Source of the DNA: Petrimonas sulfuriphila
GTDB lineage: Bacteria; Bacteroidota; Bacteroidia; Bacteroidales; Dysgonomonadaceae
Reading direction: 5' to 3' (one strand)
Assembly: GCF_051201015.1 (NCBI RefSeq)
Contig: NZ_JBPEHI010000003.1
Length of the DNA: 64,000 nt
The notes under the pieces were generated by a model. It made no database searches. It worked only from the letters and a program-made list of their open reading frames with translations, and was not told where the DNA came from. A program made the translations under genes and the position numbers. This document shows positions 42,384-50,938 of this stretch, in pieces (position 1 is the first letter of the stretch; every line of letters begins with the position of its first letter).

Positions 42384-42400
42384 CGTTTATAAATTCGGGG

Positions 42401-42408
42401 CAAAGGTA
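42401..42408 (-). promoter_or_regulatory. -7 box for mfd
   Basis: CAAAGGTA on the plus strand gives TACCTTTG on the minus strand, 18 bp upstream of the mfd start. Confidence 0.5.
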
Positions 42409-42497
42409 CAAAGAAATTACGATTTTAGATTTACGGATTGTGCCTGTGATTATGATATTTTTAAGACTTCCCTTTTCGCTTTTTCACTTTAAATCTG

Positions 42498-42505
42498 TAT
42501 CTTTG
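42498..42505 (+). promoter_or_regulatory. -7 box for the glycogen synthase gene
   Basis: TATCTTTG with a weak -33 (TTCG) 19 nt upstream. A start near 42511 excludes the far-upstream in-frame ATG and supports 42530 or 42536. Confidence 0.55.
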
Positions 42506-42529
42506 TCTTTCAAATTACAGTTCTTTTAT

Positions 42530-44179
42530 ATGCAAATGGATGCAAAGCATACTCCCGACTACATCTTCGAAGCAAGTTGGGAAGTGTGTAACAAAGTTGG
42601 CGGTATCTACACCGTTTTATCAACGAAGGCAAATTCACTACAAAAATTATACAAAGACAAGGTTTTTTTTATCGGCCCCGATGTTTTACAACCATCGGAT
42701 AATCCCTGGTTCCTGGAAGAAAAGGAGCTTTACGCCGATTGGAGAAACTTTGCACGGATAAACCAGAACCTCGAGATACGTGCTGGAAGGTGGAATGTAC
42801 CTGGAAATCCCATCGTTTTTCTGATTAAATTTGACCGGTTTTTTGAACAAAAGAACAGCATCTATTCAGAGATGTGGCTCGATTTTGGGGTAGACTCCAT
42901 GTATGCTTACGGAGATTACGACGAGTCATCGATGTTCGCCTATGCTTCGGGGGTGGTTATAGAAAGTTTCTATCGGTTTCACCGTTTGGAGGCGTGCCAT
43001 GTCATTGCGCACTTCGATGAGTGGCAGTTAGGTATGGGAGCCTTGTACATCAAGAAATATGTTCCGAAAATTGCCACAGTTTTCACCACCCACGCCACGG
43101 GAGTAGGACGCTCTATTGCCGGAAACGGGCTCCCGCTCTACAATCACCTGAAAAATTATAACGGCGATCAGATGGCGCGCCAACCGAATATGGTGGCCAA
43201 GCATTCCATTGAGAAAAGGGCGGCACAAAGTGTGGATTGTTTCACTACGGTAAGTGATATTACGGCACAAGAGTGTTCGCAGTTTCTTCAGCGTCAGCCT
43301 GATGTGGTGACTCCCAACGGATTTGAGAAAGACTTTATCCCCAACGGATTGAACTATAGGCGTACCCGAAAAAAGGCGCGTGAAACGTTGCTGAGTGTTG
43401 CGGAGAAACTATTGGGGCATTTTGTTCATCCCGATGCACTACTGGTAGGAATTAGCGGAAGGTATGAATACAAGAACAAAGGTATCGATGTTTTTATCGA
43501 TGCGTTGGACACGTTGCGCAAGATGCCTCAATTGTCCAAAGATGTGATTGCATTCATTATGATCCCTGCTTGGATAAAGGGTCCCAGGGAAGATTGGCAA
43601 TCGGCACTTTATACAACTCATCAGCTGCAGGATATCGAAAACGACAAGATTGTAAATTACCTGAAATACCTTGGATTTAGCAATTCAGAGCAGGAGAGGG
43701 TAAAAGTAATTTTTGTTCCGTCTTACCTGAACGGATTCGACGGTATCTTCAATACGGATTATTACAACCTGTTAATTGGCCTGGATGTTTCTGTTTTTCC
43801 GTCCTATTACGAACCGTGGGGGTACACACCGCACGAGAGCGTTGCCTTTTCCATTCCTACCATCACGACAACGCTGGCGGGTTTTGGTGTTTGGGCAAAG
43901 AAAAATGGAGATACAGAGAAAGGTTTATCCGATGGGGTACAGGTCATTTACCGGGACGACAGCAACTATAAAGAGGTGGCAGAGGAGATTGCAGCCACCC
44001 TATACGACTTTACACTCAAAAGTATAGATCAGGTGAATGTGTTGAAAAAAATGGCTGCGGAACTTTCCGACAGGGCAGATTGGGCACATTTCATCACCTA
44101 TTATCAGGAAGCTTATCGCAAAGCATTGCACAACTCTTTTATACGGTTATCGAAACTGGCAAGATACAAAGCCGATTAA
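42530..44179 (+). CDS. Glycogen synthase, eukaryote-type GT3 family
   Basis: A 549-residue glycosyltransferase extending alpha-1,4-glucan. It resembles animal/fungal GYS (GT3) rather than bacterial GlgA: DYIFEASWEVCNKVGGIYTVLSTKA at the start, AHFDEWQLGMGALYIKK, FTTHATGVGRS, VTPNGFEKDF, and SYYEPWGYTPHESVAFSIPTITTTLAGFG containing the catalytic Glu pair. The C-terminus matches the short GT3 form. GT3 enzymes usually take UDP-glucose, but donor use here is not proven. I start at 42530 (MQMDAKH) or 42536, downstream of the promoter; the frame is open further upstream but into mfd. The alpha-glucan phosphorylase gene follows. Confidence 0.92.
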   Translation: MQMDAKHTPDYIFEASWEVCNKVGGIYTVLSTKANSLQKLYKDKVFFIGPDVLQPSDNPWFLEEKELYADWRNFARINQNLEIRAGRWNVPGNPIVFLIKFDRFFEQKNSIYSEMWLDFGVDSMYAYGDYDESSMFAYASGVVIESFYRFHRLEACHVIAHFDEWQLGMGALYIKKYVPKIATVFTTHATGVGRSIAGNGLPLYNHLKNYNGDQMARQPNMVAKHSIEKRAAQSVDCFTTVSDITAQECSQFLQRQPDVVTPNGFEKDFIPNGLNYRRTRKKARETLLSVAEKLLGHFVHPDALLVGISGRYEYKNKGIDVFIDALDTLRKMPQLSKDVIAFIMIPAWIKGPREDWQSALYTTHQLQDIENDKIVNYLKYLGFSNSEQERVKVIFVPSYLNGFDGIFNTDYYNLLIGLDVSVFPSYYEPWGYTPHESVAFSIPTITTTLAGFGVWAKKNGDTEKGLSDGVQVIYRDDSNYKEVAEEIAATLYDFTLKSIDQVNVLKKMAAELSDRADWAHFITYYQEAYRKALHNSFIRLSKLARYKAD

Positions 44180-44184
44180 ATGCT

Positions 44185-44192
44185 TATATTTG
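44185..44192 (+). promoter_or_regulatory. Possible -7 box for the alpha-glucan phosphorylase gene
   Basis: TATATTTG, 6 bp after the preceding stop; a transcript from here would have a leader of about 150 nt. The leader contains short TTAGA-type repeats (44226-44254) but no clear structure. Confidence 0.4.
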
Positions 44193-44350
44193 CGGAAAAG
44201 AACAAAGAATAAAGAGCGAAAACTGTTAGACGATTGGGTAGTTAGATGGTCAGACTATCTTGACGTTTAAAAGTGTAGTGATCTGAAATTCCGATGATTT
44301 GAATTCAGACCAAAATCAACATTAAAAAATCAACATTTAAACGATAAAAA

Positions 44351-46918
44351 ATGATTATTAAAGCGAGTTATTCAAACACTCCGGTATGGCATGATGTGCA
44401 CGTACATTCAATTTTGCCGGAAGAGTTAAGGCCGTTGGAAGAAATCGCCCATAACCTTTGGTGGGTTTGGAGCGAGGAGGCAAAAGAAATTTTTGAATTG
44501 CTGGATTATGAGGAATACGAAAAGTGTGGTAAAAATCCGGTAGCGTTACTTCAAAACTTGCGTACTGAAAAAACGGAGGAAATTATGAAAAATACCGATC
44601 TGATGGCTAGAATAGGTCGGTTACATCAATCATACAAAAACTATATCGGTGTTCCTTTCGATGCAGATCGGCCCAGTATTGCTTATTTCAGCATGGAATA
44701 CGGCTTGTCGCACGCTTTAAAGATATACTCCGGCGGGCTCGGCGTTCTGGCCGGTGATTACCTGAAAGAAGCAAGCGACAGCCGGGTTGATATGACTGCT
44801 GTCGGGTTCCTGTACCGCCACGGATATTTCACGCAAACCCTTTCCGTGGACGGGCAGCAAATTGCCAACTACGAAGCCCAAAACTTTGGTTCCTTACCCA
44901 TAACCCAGGTACTGGATGAACATAACAAGCCTGTTGTTCTCGAAGTACCTTTCCACGACAGAACCATATATTCAAATATCTGGAAAGTATCGGTAGGGCG
45001 TATTCAGTTGTATCTGATGGATACAGATCTTGAACATAATAGCGAATATGACCGGTCCATTACCCACCAACTTTACGGAGGGGATTGGGAAAACCGCATG
45101 AAACAGGAATATTTGCTTGGCGTAGGAGGAATATTGCTTCTGAAAAGGCTAGGTATCCGGAAAGATGTGTATCACATGAACGAGGGGCATGCAGCCCTTA
45201 TCAGTGCTAAGCGGTTACGCGATTATGTGCAGGAAGAAAAACTGTCGTTCAACGAAGCGTTGGAGGTTGTACGTGCATCCACCCTTTATACGGTACACAC
45301 CCCTGTTCCTGCCGGTCATGATTATTTTGAGGAGTCGCTTATCCGGAAATACATGGAACCTTTGGTCAACAAGATAGGTATCTCCTGGTATCAGTTTATG
45401 GATATGGGACGTGATAATCCGGGTACAAACGAAAAGTTCTCGATGAGTGTTTTTGCGTTGAACACCGCACAGGAATCAAACGGAGTAAGTAAACTTCACG
45501 GCCTGGTTTCTCAGGAGATGTTTCAGCCGGTCTGGAAGGGTTATTTTCCACAGGAACTCCATGTGGGCTATGTTACCAACGGTGTCCACCTGCCGACCTG
45601 GGCAACTTCATCGGTAAAGAGGATTTACGAGAATAACCTGGGCGAAGATTTTTACCAGGATCAGTCTAATCCCGAGATATGGAAAAAGGTGTATGATATC
45701 AGTGATGAGGAGATTTGGGGATTACGCATGCACTTGAAGGAGAAGCTTGTCGATTACATCAAGAGTGAATTTGTGGACGGATGGTTGAAGAATCAGGCCG
45801 ATCCCTCCCGGATTATCTCTATGCTCGACGAAATCAGGCCGGGCTCTTTGATCATAGGGTTTTCGCGCCGTTTCGCCACCTATAAACGGGCTCATTTATT
45901 GTTTTCAGATTTAGACCGTCTGGCAAAAATACTGAACAATCCCGAGCGTCCGGTTACGTTTATTTTTGCCGGCAAAGCGCATCCTGCAGATGGTGGTGGA
46001 CAATCGCTCATCAAGTACATTGTGGAAATATCGCGCCGCCCCGAATTTTTAGGAAAAATAATTTTCCTCGAGAACTACAACATGCGTTTAGCCAAACGTT
46101 TGGTTTCGGGCGTTGATATCTGGCTGAACACTCCTACGCGTTTACAGGAAGCTTCGGGCACATCGGGTGAAAAAGCCATTATGAACGGCGTGTTAAACCT
46201 TTCTGTATTGGATGGCTGGTGGTACGAGGGGTATGTCGAAGGGGCCGGTTGGGCGTTAACCGCAAAACGGACTTACGAAAATCAGGCTTTCCAGGATGAA
46301 CTGGATGCATCGACTCTTTACACCATGCTTGAGTCGGAGATCATCCCGCTTTATTATGCGCACAACAGCAACGGATATTCGCCTCAGTGGGTGAAGTTCG
46401 TGAAGAAATCGATTGCAGAAATAGCCCCGCATTACACGACCAAACGGATGATGGACGACTACTTCGACCGTTTTTATATGAAGTTGGCACAACGATCGAA
46501 AAAGCTTGCCGAAAATAATTATGCGAAAGCAAAGGAAATCGTTCGTTGGAAAGAAGATACCGCATCTAAATGGGACAAGATCGAAGTAATTAAACTGGAG
46601 TTTGAGCCGGTACAGGAAGTAGATATAAATAACGGAAAAAACAAGATTTACGGTGAAGTGGTTATCGACAAGAAAGATATTGCTGCCGAGTTGGGACTGG
46701 AGTGCGTGGTGGTTGACTACGACTCAACTGCCAATAAGGTTGAATTTATTGAAAAATACGAGTTCAACTTGTTGAAAACGGAAGGTTCCCGGCTTTTTTT
46801 CCAAACCAGAGAAGCGCTAAACGACCCAGGCACACACCAGTATGCTTTGCGTATTTATCCGAAAAATCCGGATCTGCCGCACCGCATGGATTTTGCTTAC
46901 GTGAAGTGGATCAGTTAA
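44351..46918 (+). CDS. glgP: Alpha-glucan (glycogen) phosphorylase, GT35
   Basis: An 855-residue enzyme releasing glucose-1-phosphate from glycogen. It is the shorter 'alpha-glucan family' type with an N-terminal DUF3417 domain (RPLEEIAHNLWWVWSEEAKEIFELLDYEEYEKCGKNPVALLQ). The phosphorylase core follows (AYFSMEYGLSHALKIYSGGLGVLAGDYLKEASD, HMNEGHAALISAKRL, IGFSRRFATYKRAHLLF, and the PLP region RLQEASGTSGEKAIMNGVLNLSVLDGWWYEGY). Together with the synthase upstream it forms a glycogen build-and-release pair. No branching or debranching enzyme is in the window. Confidence 0.95.
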   Translation: MIIKASYSNTPVWHDVHVHSILPEELRPLEEIAHNLWWVWSEEAKEIFELLDYEEYEKCGKNPVALLQNLRTEKTEEIMKNTDLMARIGRLHQSYKNYIGVPFDADRPSIAYFSMEYGLSHALKIYSGGLGVLAGDYLKEASDSRVDMTAVGFLYRHGYFTQTLSVDGQQIANYEAQNFGSLPITQVLDEHNKPVVLEVPFHDRTIYSNIWKVSVGRIQLYLMDTDLEHNSEYDRSITHQLYGGDWENRMKQEYLLGVGGILLLKRLGIRKDVYHMNEGHAALISAKRLRDYVQEEKLSFNEALEVVRASTLYTVHTPVPAGHDYFEESLIRKYMEPLVNKIGISWYQFMDMGRDNPGTNEKFSMSVFALNTAQESNGVSKLHGLVSQEMFQPVWKGYFPQELHVGYVTNGVHLPTWATSSVKRIYENNLGEDFYQDQSNPEIWKKVYDISDEEIWGLRMHLKEKLVDYIKSEFVDGWLKNQADPSRIISMLDEIRPGSLIIGFSRRFATYKRAHLLFSDLDRLAKILNNPERPVTFIFAGKAHPADGGGQSLIKYIVEISRRPEFLGKIIFLENYNMRLAKRLVSGVDIWLNTPTRLQEASGTSGEKAIMNGVLNLSVLDGWWYEGYVEGAGWALTAKRTYENQAFQDELDASTLYTMLESEIIPLYYAHNSNGYSPQWVKFVKKSIAEIAPHYTTKRMMDDYFDRFYMKLAQRSKKLAENNYAKAKEIVRWKEDTASKWDKIEVIKLEFEPVQEVDINNGKNKIYGEVVIDKKDIAAELGLECVVVDYDSTANKVEFIEKYEFNLLKTEGSRLFFQTREALNDPGTHQYALRIYPKNPDLPHRMDFAYVKWIS

Positions 46919-46920
46919 AA

Positions 46921-46949
46921 AAAACGCCCCGTTCTGGGGCGTTTTTGCA
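46921..46949. terminator. Bidirectional intrinsic terminator
   Basis: AAAACGCCCC-GTTCT-GGGGCGTTTT is a perfect 10-bp stem directly after the phosphorylase stop, with T-runs on both strands. It can also serve the convergent AraC gene. Confidence 0.92.
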
Positions 46950-47077
46950 TTGATTTCATCCACAATGAAGTTTAGTTGAGTTTATAAGAAGAATAGTTCG
47001 TACGGGTTTTGTATAACCGGACGTTTTTTTGTTTCATGAAAATTGCGCAACAATAACTACTCCTTTTTGCAAATTAA

Positions 47078-47533
47078 TCAAATTGCATTTTTGTTTTCCT
47101 GCATCCTGTTTCTGAAAGGCGGGATGCCGAACTTGCTGGAGTAGGCATTCACCAAGTGTGTCAGGTTGTTGAAACCGCATATTTTTGCAATATCGGATAT
47201 CGACAGATCCGACTCCAATACCAGGTGTTGTACTTCTTCCATTTTGCGGTCAAGCATCCATTGATAAGGCGTTTGATTGAAGTGCTTTTTAAAATGTCGG
47301 GTAAAAGTCTTCAGACAATCGTAGTTGCATTTTTGTGCTAATTCGCTGACGTTTTTGGATTCGGGATAATTAGCGACCACACTTTCCTGAAATGAGTTCT
47401 TTTTCGAGGTGTGGGGGATGAATTTTACCAGTACAATTTCCTTTCTGGGCGATGATTTTACAAAGGCCCTTTTTCCGTCTGAAAAATTAAACGTACAGGT
47501 ACTTACGTCGGAAAATACATATTTATCTACCAT
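47078..47533 (-). CDS. AraC-family transcriptional regulator, short form
   Basis: A 151-residue DNA-binding protein whose C-terminal 100 residues form the two-HTH AraC domain (VSELAQKCNYDCLKTFTRHFKKHFNQTPYQWMLDRKMEEVQHLVLES, then LSISDIAKICGFNNLTHLVNAYSSKFGIPPFRNR). The N-terminal 50 residues are too short for a cupin sensor. It starts 21 bp after the DUF3244-like gene and is cotranscribed with it. Its targets are unknown. Confidence 0.88.
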   Translation of the reverse strand: MVDKYVFSDVSTCTFNFSDGKRAFVKSSPRKEIVLVKFIPHTSKKNSFQESVVANYPESKNVSELAQKCNYDCLKTFTRHFKKHFNQTPYQWMLDRKMEEVQHLVLESDLSISDIAKICGFNNLTHLVNAYSSKFGIPPFRNRMQENKNAI

Positions 47534-47554
47534 GGCTTCTCTTGTTTTAATGGA

Positions 47555-47950
47555 TTACCTACCTACTGCTTCTTTTGTAAAAGTGCCTTCATAAACCTCG
47601 CTGTCCAAAATGATGCGAATGGTATATGTGGCTGCCCTCAATGTTCCAATGTTTATCACTTCGTAGCCCATTTCGTTCACATCGAAATAATACTGTGCCG
47701 AAGTTCTTCCTCCGATTATCTGTACTACTGCCGTGCCGGTAAAATCTACCACAGATATAGCAACGGTTGTTTTACCATCGGTGGTAGCAGCTACTTCTAC
47801 GCCTGTTACCCCGCGGGTTGTTCCGCCAATCCTACTCAATAAAATCTTATCCTGCTCATCGTTCACCTTGTTGGTTTCGGTAACAGCAAAAGAAGAAAAG
47901 AAAAGCGTGCTACAGATTAACGCCATTGTATAAAAGAATTTTGTTTTCAT
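47555..47950 (-). CDS. Small secreted DUF3244-like protein
   Basis: A 131-residue protein with signal peptide MKTKFFYTMALICSTLFFSS followed by a single beta-sandwich-like domain. Its VAATTDGKTTVAISVVDFTGTAVVQIIGG and LRAATYTIRIILDSEVYEGTFTKE pattern resembles short Bacteroides DUF3244 proteins. I start at ATG 47950, the beginning of the signal peptide; an upstream in-frame ATG at 47980 adds ten residues. First gene of a two-gene unit with the AraC regulator. Function unknown. Confidence 0.7.
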   Translation of the reverse strand: MKTKFFYTMALICSTLFFSSFAVTETNKVNDEQDKILLSRIGGTTRGVTGVEVAATTDGKTTVAISVVDFTGTAVVQIIGGRTSAQYYFDVNEMGYEVINIGTLRAATYTIRIILDSEVYEGTFTKEAVGR

Positions 47951-48091
47951 AGGAATAATTTTATTATGAATTACAGACACAAATTAATAAACAACAGACA
48001 AGAAAAACAATACCCAGGTCGAATTTTAACGGTAGATTAAGGGCTAAATAGTTGATAATAAGTATTATGGTGGTGTTGATTTTAACGCTGC

Positions 48092-48121
48092 CAAAAGTAG
48101 TTGAAACGATGATTTTGCAAG
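48092..48121 (-). promoter_or_regulatory. Promoter of the DUF3244/AraC unit
   Basis: On the minus strand, CTTG (48121-48118), 18-nt spacer, TACTTTTG (48099-48092); the leader to ATG 47950 is about 135 nt. Confidence 0.45.
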
Positions 48122-48130
48122 AAATGTGTG

Positions 48131-49810
48131 CTAAAGATTAAAAAATTGAGCGGTATCGATCCCGTTTTCTACCATTTTTTTCTTTAATTGCGATTTTCTT
48201 GCGCGAATACTTTCTATTGAAGTATTCATAAAAGTGGATATTTGCCTGTTGTCTGCCTTGCAAACCAACAGCATCAACATGATCTTTTCGTTAGCATTGA
48301 AAAGTTCCGCGGCTTCCTTCGATAAATTGGTGTATAAAGAAAATGTATTCTCGTCGGGTATCAGGTTCTTGGGCATTTCTCTCAAATCGGATTCGGCCGT
48401 ATGTAATATGTTGTGCATGTTTTCGTATATCTTAGGATGGGAGGAAACATACCGTTGCGACAGGGTATTGAAATTCTCCTGTAGCGATGTGAGCCTGTTT
48501 GATATGTGCCCATACAATTGGATAAGCCAGTCCCTTTTGTTTGCTTCTTCTTCCAGCAGTTTTGTTTCGATGGCTCGTGTTTCGGCTTCGTGCTCCAACT
48601 GCATCAGTTTTATTTTTGCTTCGCGGCGGTTTTTCACGTTCAGCATAATCAAAATAGTGGCAAGCATAGCGAGCAACAAGGCTATAATAGCAATAATAAG
48701 CGTGTTCTGTTGCGATTTTAACGCGATATTTTCGGCTTCGGAAAGGTCGTACTTTTTTTCCAGTTCCATGACCTGGGTATTTAACCGGTCTTTCACCGAT
48801 TTTTCATACATCGTAAAAGCACTCTGCCGGTAAGTATTAGCCAGAGAGTAATTCTGCTGTTTTTCAGCAATATCCGCTACGTTGTCGTAAAATAAGTAAT
48901 TCTCTTTTTTGTTCTCATCTACAATGCTTTCAATGGCTATTTGTCCATAAAGCATGGCACTGTCTAATTGATTCAAAGTGCTGTATCGGGTTGAAATTGC
49001 AAAATACAAACTGGAGAAATCAATATCTTCTTTTTGAGATTTTGTTAGCGTTAATAATTTTTTATCGCAATCCAGTGCTTTATCAAATTCTTTCGTAGCT
49101 TCATAATAAACAGATTGCGCATTTAAAATAAGGTAATTTTTATCAGTAATTTTATCGAAAAAGAAAGAAAGGGAATCCAAGTATTTTCTTCCTGTATCAA
49201 AATCGGATTGAGCCATTTTATTCCAATAAATGGCCAAATAAGCGTCAAAGATATGTAATGAATCGTTTTTCAGTTTAGCGTTATGGAGCGATTCCTGAAA
49301 ATATTTTCCGGCTAATTCAAAGTTACCGTTGTAATAATGGGTATTTCCCATAAAATAGTGAAGGATATACCCGGTTGCCGGATCCGGGTTCTTTTGCGTG
49401 TGAAATATGTGGTCGGCCTTTTTTAAAGGTTCGTATACAGTACTGTCTGTTATTCCCATGCGGGTACGGACAATGCCCTTGTAGGTGAGGGCGCGGATAT
49501 AGTTGTTGCTGTAGGGCTCGTGGAGGTGGTAATAATCCACTACTCGGTTAATCAGCGAGTCGCTTCTGAATTCAAAATAGGTTTTATCGTCCGAGATTGT
49601 TTTGAGCAGGTTGTAGTAAGCACGATTTTCCCGTGAAAGAGTTTGCGGGTCAACGGTTTTCAGGCTGTCTGAAACAGCTTCGGGGTTCTTTTCCAACAGG
49701 TTATCCCATTGTGTAAGTATTTTGTGTATTTCACCATTTTCCCGTCCATTGCAAGAAATGAAAAGCACCGCTGTAGCCGCAGCAACGGCAATAAATATGA
49801 AATAGCGCAT
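48131..49810 (-). CDS. Membrane-anchored TPR regulator with C-terminal HTH
   Basis: A 559-residue protein with a lipoprotein-like start (FIFIAVAAATAVLFISCNG) and TPR-like helical repeats (about 40-350; YILHYFMGNTHYYNGNFELAGKYFQESL is clearest). A transmembrane helix follows (TLIIAIIALLLAMLATILIML), then a coiled coil (RREAKIKLMQLEHEAETRAIETKLLEEEANK). The C-terminal helix-turn-helix (LFNANEKIMLMLLVCKADNRQISTFMNTSIESIRARKSQLKKKM) resembles LuxR-type domains. This plan is common in Bacteroidota and suggests a sensor whose periplasmic repeats control a cytoplasmic DNA-binding domain. Its targets are unknown; the AraC/DUF3244 pair downstream and the SusCD genes upstream are candidates. Confidence 0.8.
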   Translation of the reverse strand: MRYFIFIAVAAATAVLFISCNGRENGEIHKILTQWDNLLEKNPEAVSDSLKTVDPQTLSRENRAYYNLLKTISDDKTYFEFRSDSLINRVVDYYHLHEPYSNNYIRALTYKGIVRTRMGITDSTVYEPLKKADHIFHTQKNPDPATGYILHYFMGNTHYYNGNFELAGKYFQESLHNAKLKNDSLHIFDAYLAIYWNKMAQSDFDTGRKYLDSLSFFFDKITDKNYLILNAQSVYYEATKEFDKALDCDKKLLTLTKSQKEDIDFSSLYFAISTRYSTLNQLDSAMLYGQIAIESIVDENKKENYLFYDNVADIAEKQQNYSLANTYRQSAFTMYEKSVKDRLNTQVMELEKKYDLSEAENIALKSQQNTLIIAIIALLLAMLATILIMLNVKNRREAKIKLMQLEHEAETRAIETKLLEEEANKRDWLIQLYGHISNRLTSLQENFNTLSQRYVSSHPKIYENMHNILHTAESDLREMPKNLIPDENTFSLYTNLSKEAAELFNANEKIMLMLLVCKADNRQISTFMNTSIESIRARKSQLKKKMVENGIDTAQFFNL

Positions 49811-49831
49811 TTTCTTGAAATTTATTTAAGG

Positions 49832-49839
49832 CAAAGATA
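49832..49839 (-). promoter_or_regulatory. -7 box for the TPR regulator gene
   Basis: CAAAGATA on the plus strand gives TATCTTTG on the minus strand, 22 bp upstream of the start. Confidence 0.5.
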
Positions 49840-49989
49840 ATTTTTTTTGTTGAATTTGTTTAATAAAAAGGACAAGATTCAGATCTAATATCGAATTTAG
49901 CTTGTCTGAATGTGCTGTTTTATGTTCAAAGTTTAACGTTTTGAAGTGAACCCCAAAAATGGGATAAGTTTATAAATTAAAATTCTTGT

Positions 49990-50640
49990 AATATAGCTCA
50001 ATATTACACCAAGCTCTTTCCATTTACCTGTTTTTTTATTCTTTCATTGTTATAGTAATTACTGTATTGTTTTAAAGCCTTTATTAAGTCTTTGGACGTT
50101 TCAAACTTTTCCGCACATAACAATTCGGCTTTCATGATTCCAAAAAAGTTTTCAGCCACGGCATTATCAAAACAGTTTTCTTTCCGGATTTACTCTGGAT
50201 AATCCCATGTTTTTCAAGTATCTTGTGGTAACCATAATATTGGTACTGCCACCCTTGATCAGAATGAAGTATAATTCCACTGGTTTTCAGTACTTTATCA
50301 AAAACCTTGTCCAACATTTCATTTATCATTCTCATATCCTGGCTTTTGGAGATATTAGAGGGTATTACCTCACCATTAAACATGTCAAGTATTGGGGGCA
50401 ATTATATTTTCTCATCCTCGATCTTTACTTGTGTAACATCCGTAGTCCATTTCTGGTGGGAAAGCTTGTCTTGAAGTTCCTTTCGAGCACATTGGGAGTG
50501 ATTTTGCCGACTTCGCCCCTATATGATAAGGTAGCGGACTTTTCTAATCCAGTATTTCAACTCTAATATCTCCATTAATTTTTGAACCGTCTTGTGATTT
50601 ATCCCTGCCCCTTATTCTTCATCTGGGCCGTGATGCGTCG
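49990..50640 (-). pseudogene. IS3-family transposase OrfB (DDE integrase) remnant
   Basis: Reading the minus strand in changing frames recovers the OrfB core in order: HQKWTTDVTQVKIEDEKI, then PPILDMFNGEVIPSNIS and GIILHSDQGWQYQYYGYHKIL (open at 50401-50132). After a frame change come RKENCFDNAVAENFFGIMKAELL and KQYSNYYNNERIKKQVNGKSLV. The DDE residues are recognisable (TTD, HSDQGWQY, the Glu in AENFFG), but frameshifts and a stop around 50400 break the gene. It cannot make an active transposase. Confidence 0.85.
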
Positions 50641-50650
50641 TTAACCATAC

Positions 50651-50824
50651 CTACCCCTGTGAAGGTCGTGTAAGTGCTTGATAACCAAGGTTTTCCTGCT
50701 TTGGAACCCATTCCCATATCATCCTCTCATTGATACTGTACCCTCTGGATATGTGAGATATGGGTGTTCCGTTCTTTACCCGGAAGACAATAGATAATTT
50801 CTTTTCAAATGTGTGTTTAGACAT
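50651..50824 (-). pseudogene. IS3-family transposase OrfA (HTH) remnant
   Basis: The minus-strand frame from ATG 50824 reads MSKHTFEKKLSIVFRVKNGT, then SINERMIWEWVPKQENLGYQAL, the helix-turn-helix of IS3 OrfA proteins, before running into unrelated residues and a stop. At 57 residues it is little more than half the usual length. Confidence 0.75.
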
Positions 50825-50897
50825 AAAAATAACCCCCAAAAGTTTTTTGTCTAACTTTTGGGGGTCGGCTTATTAAGAGACAGTCTAAATTATAGGC

Positions 50898-50930
50898 ACA
50901 GTTTTCGTATAGCTATTTTTTGAAAACTGT
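50898..50930 (-). terminator. Hairpin after the SusCD-linked lipoprotein gene, possible terminator
   Basis: ACAGTTTTC and GAAAACTGT form a 9-bp stem with a 15-nt loop, 9 bp downstream of the lipoprotein stop. No T-run follows on the minus strand, so efficiency is doubtful. Confidence 0.4.
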
Positions 50931-50938
50931 ATAAACTT

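Larger units (their letters stand above)
49945..50869 (-). mobile_element. Decayed IS3-family (IS150-like) insertion element
   Basis: About 925 bp with remnants of both transposase frames and imperfect terminal inverted repeats. The left end reads GTGAACCCCAAAAATGGGAT; the right end, inverted, reads CCGACCCCCAAAAGTTAGAC. Intact relatives are 1.2-1.5 kb, so internal sequence is lost. It sits between the TPR regulator and the SusCD region. I could not identify a clear target-site duplication. Confidence 0.75.

Noticed and set aside
42245..42529. Upstream extension of the glycogen synthase frame into mfd
   Set aside because: It is antisense to mfd coding sequence and precedes the TATCTTTG promoter; no glycogen synthase similarity.
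50207..50566. 119-codon plus-strand frame in the IS relic
   Set aside because: It is antisense to recognisable transposase OrfB remnants.
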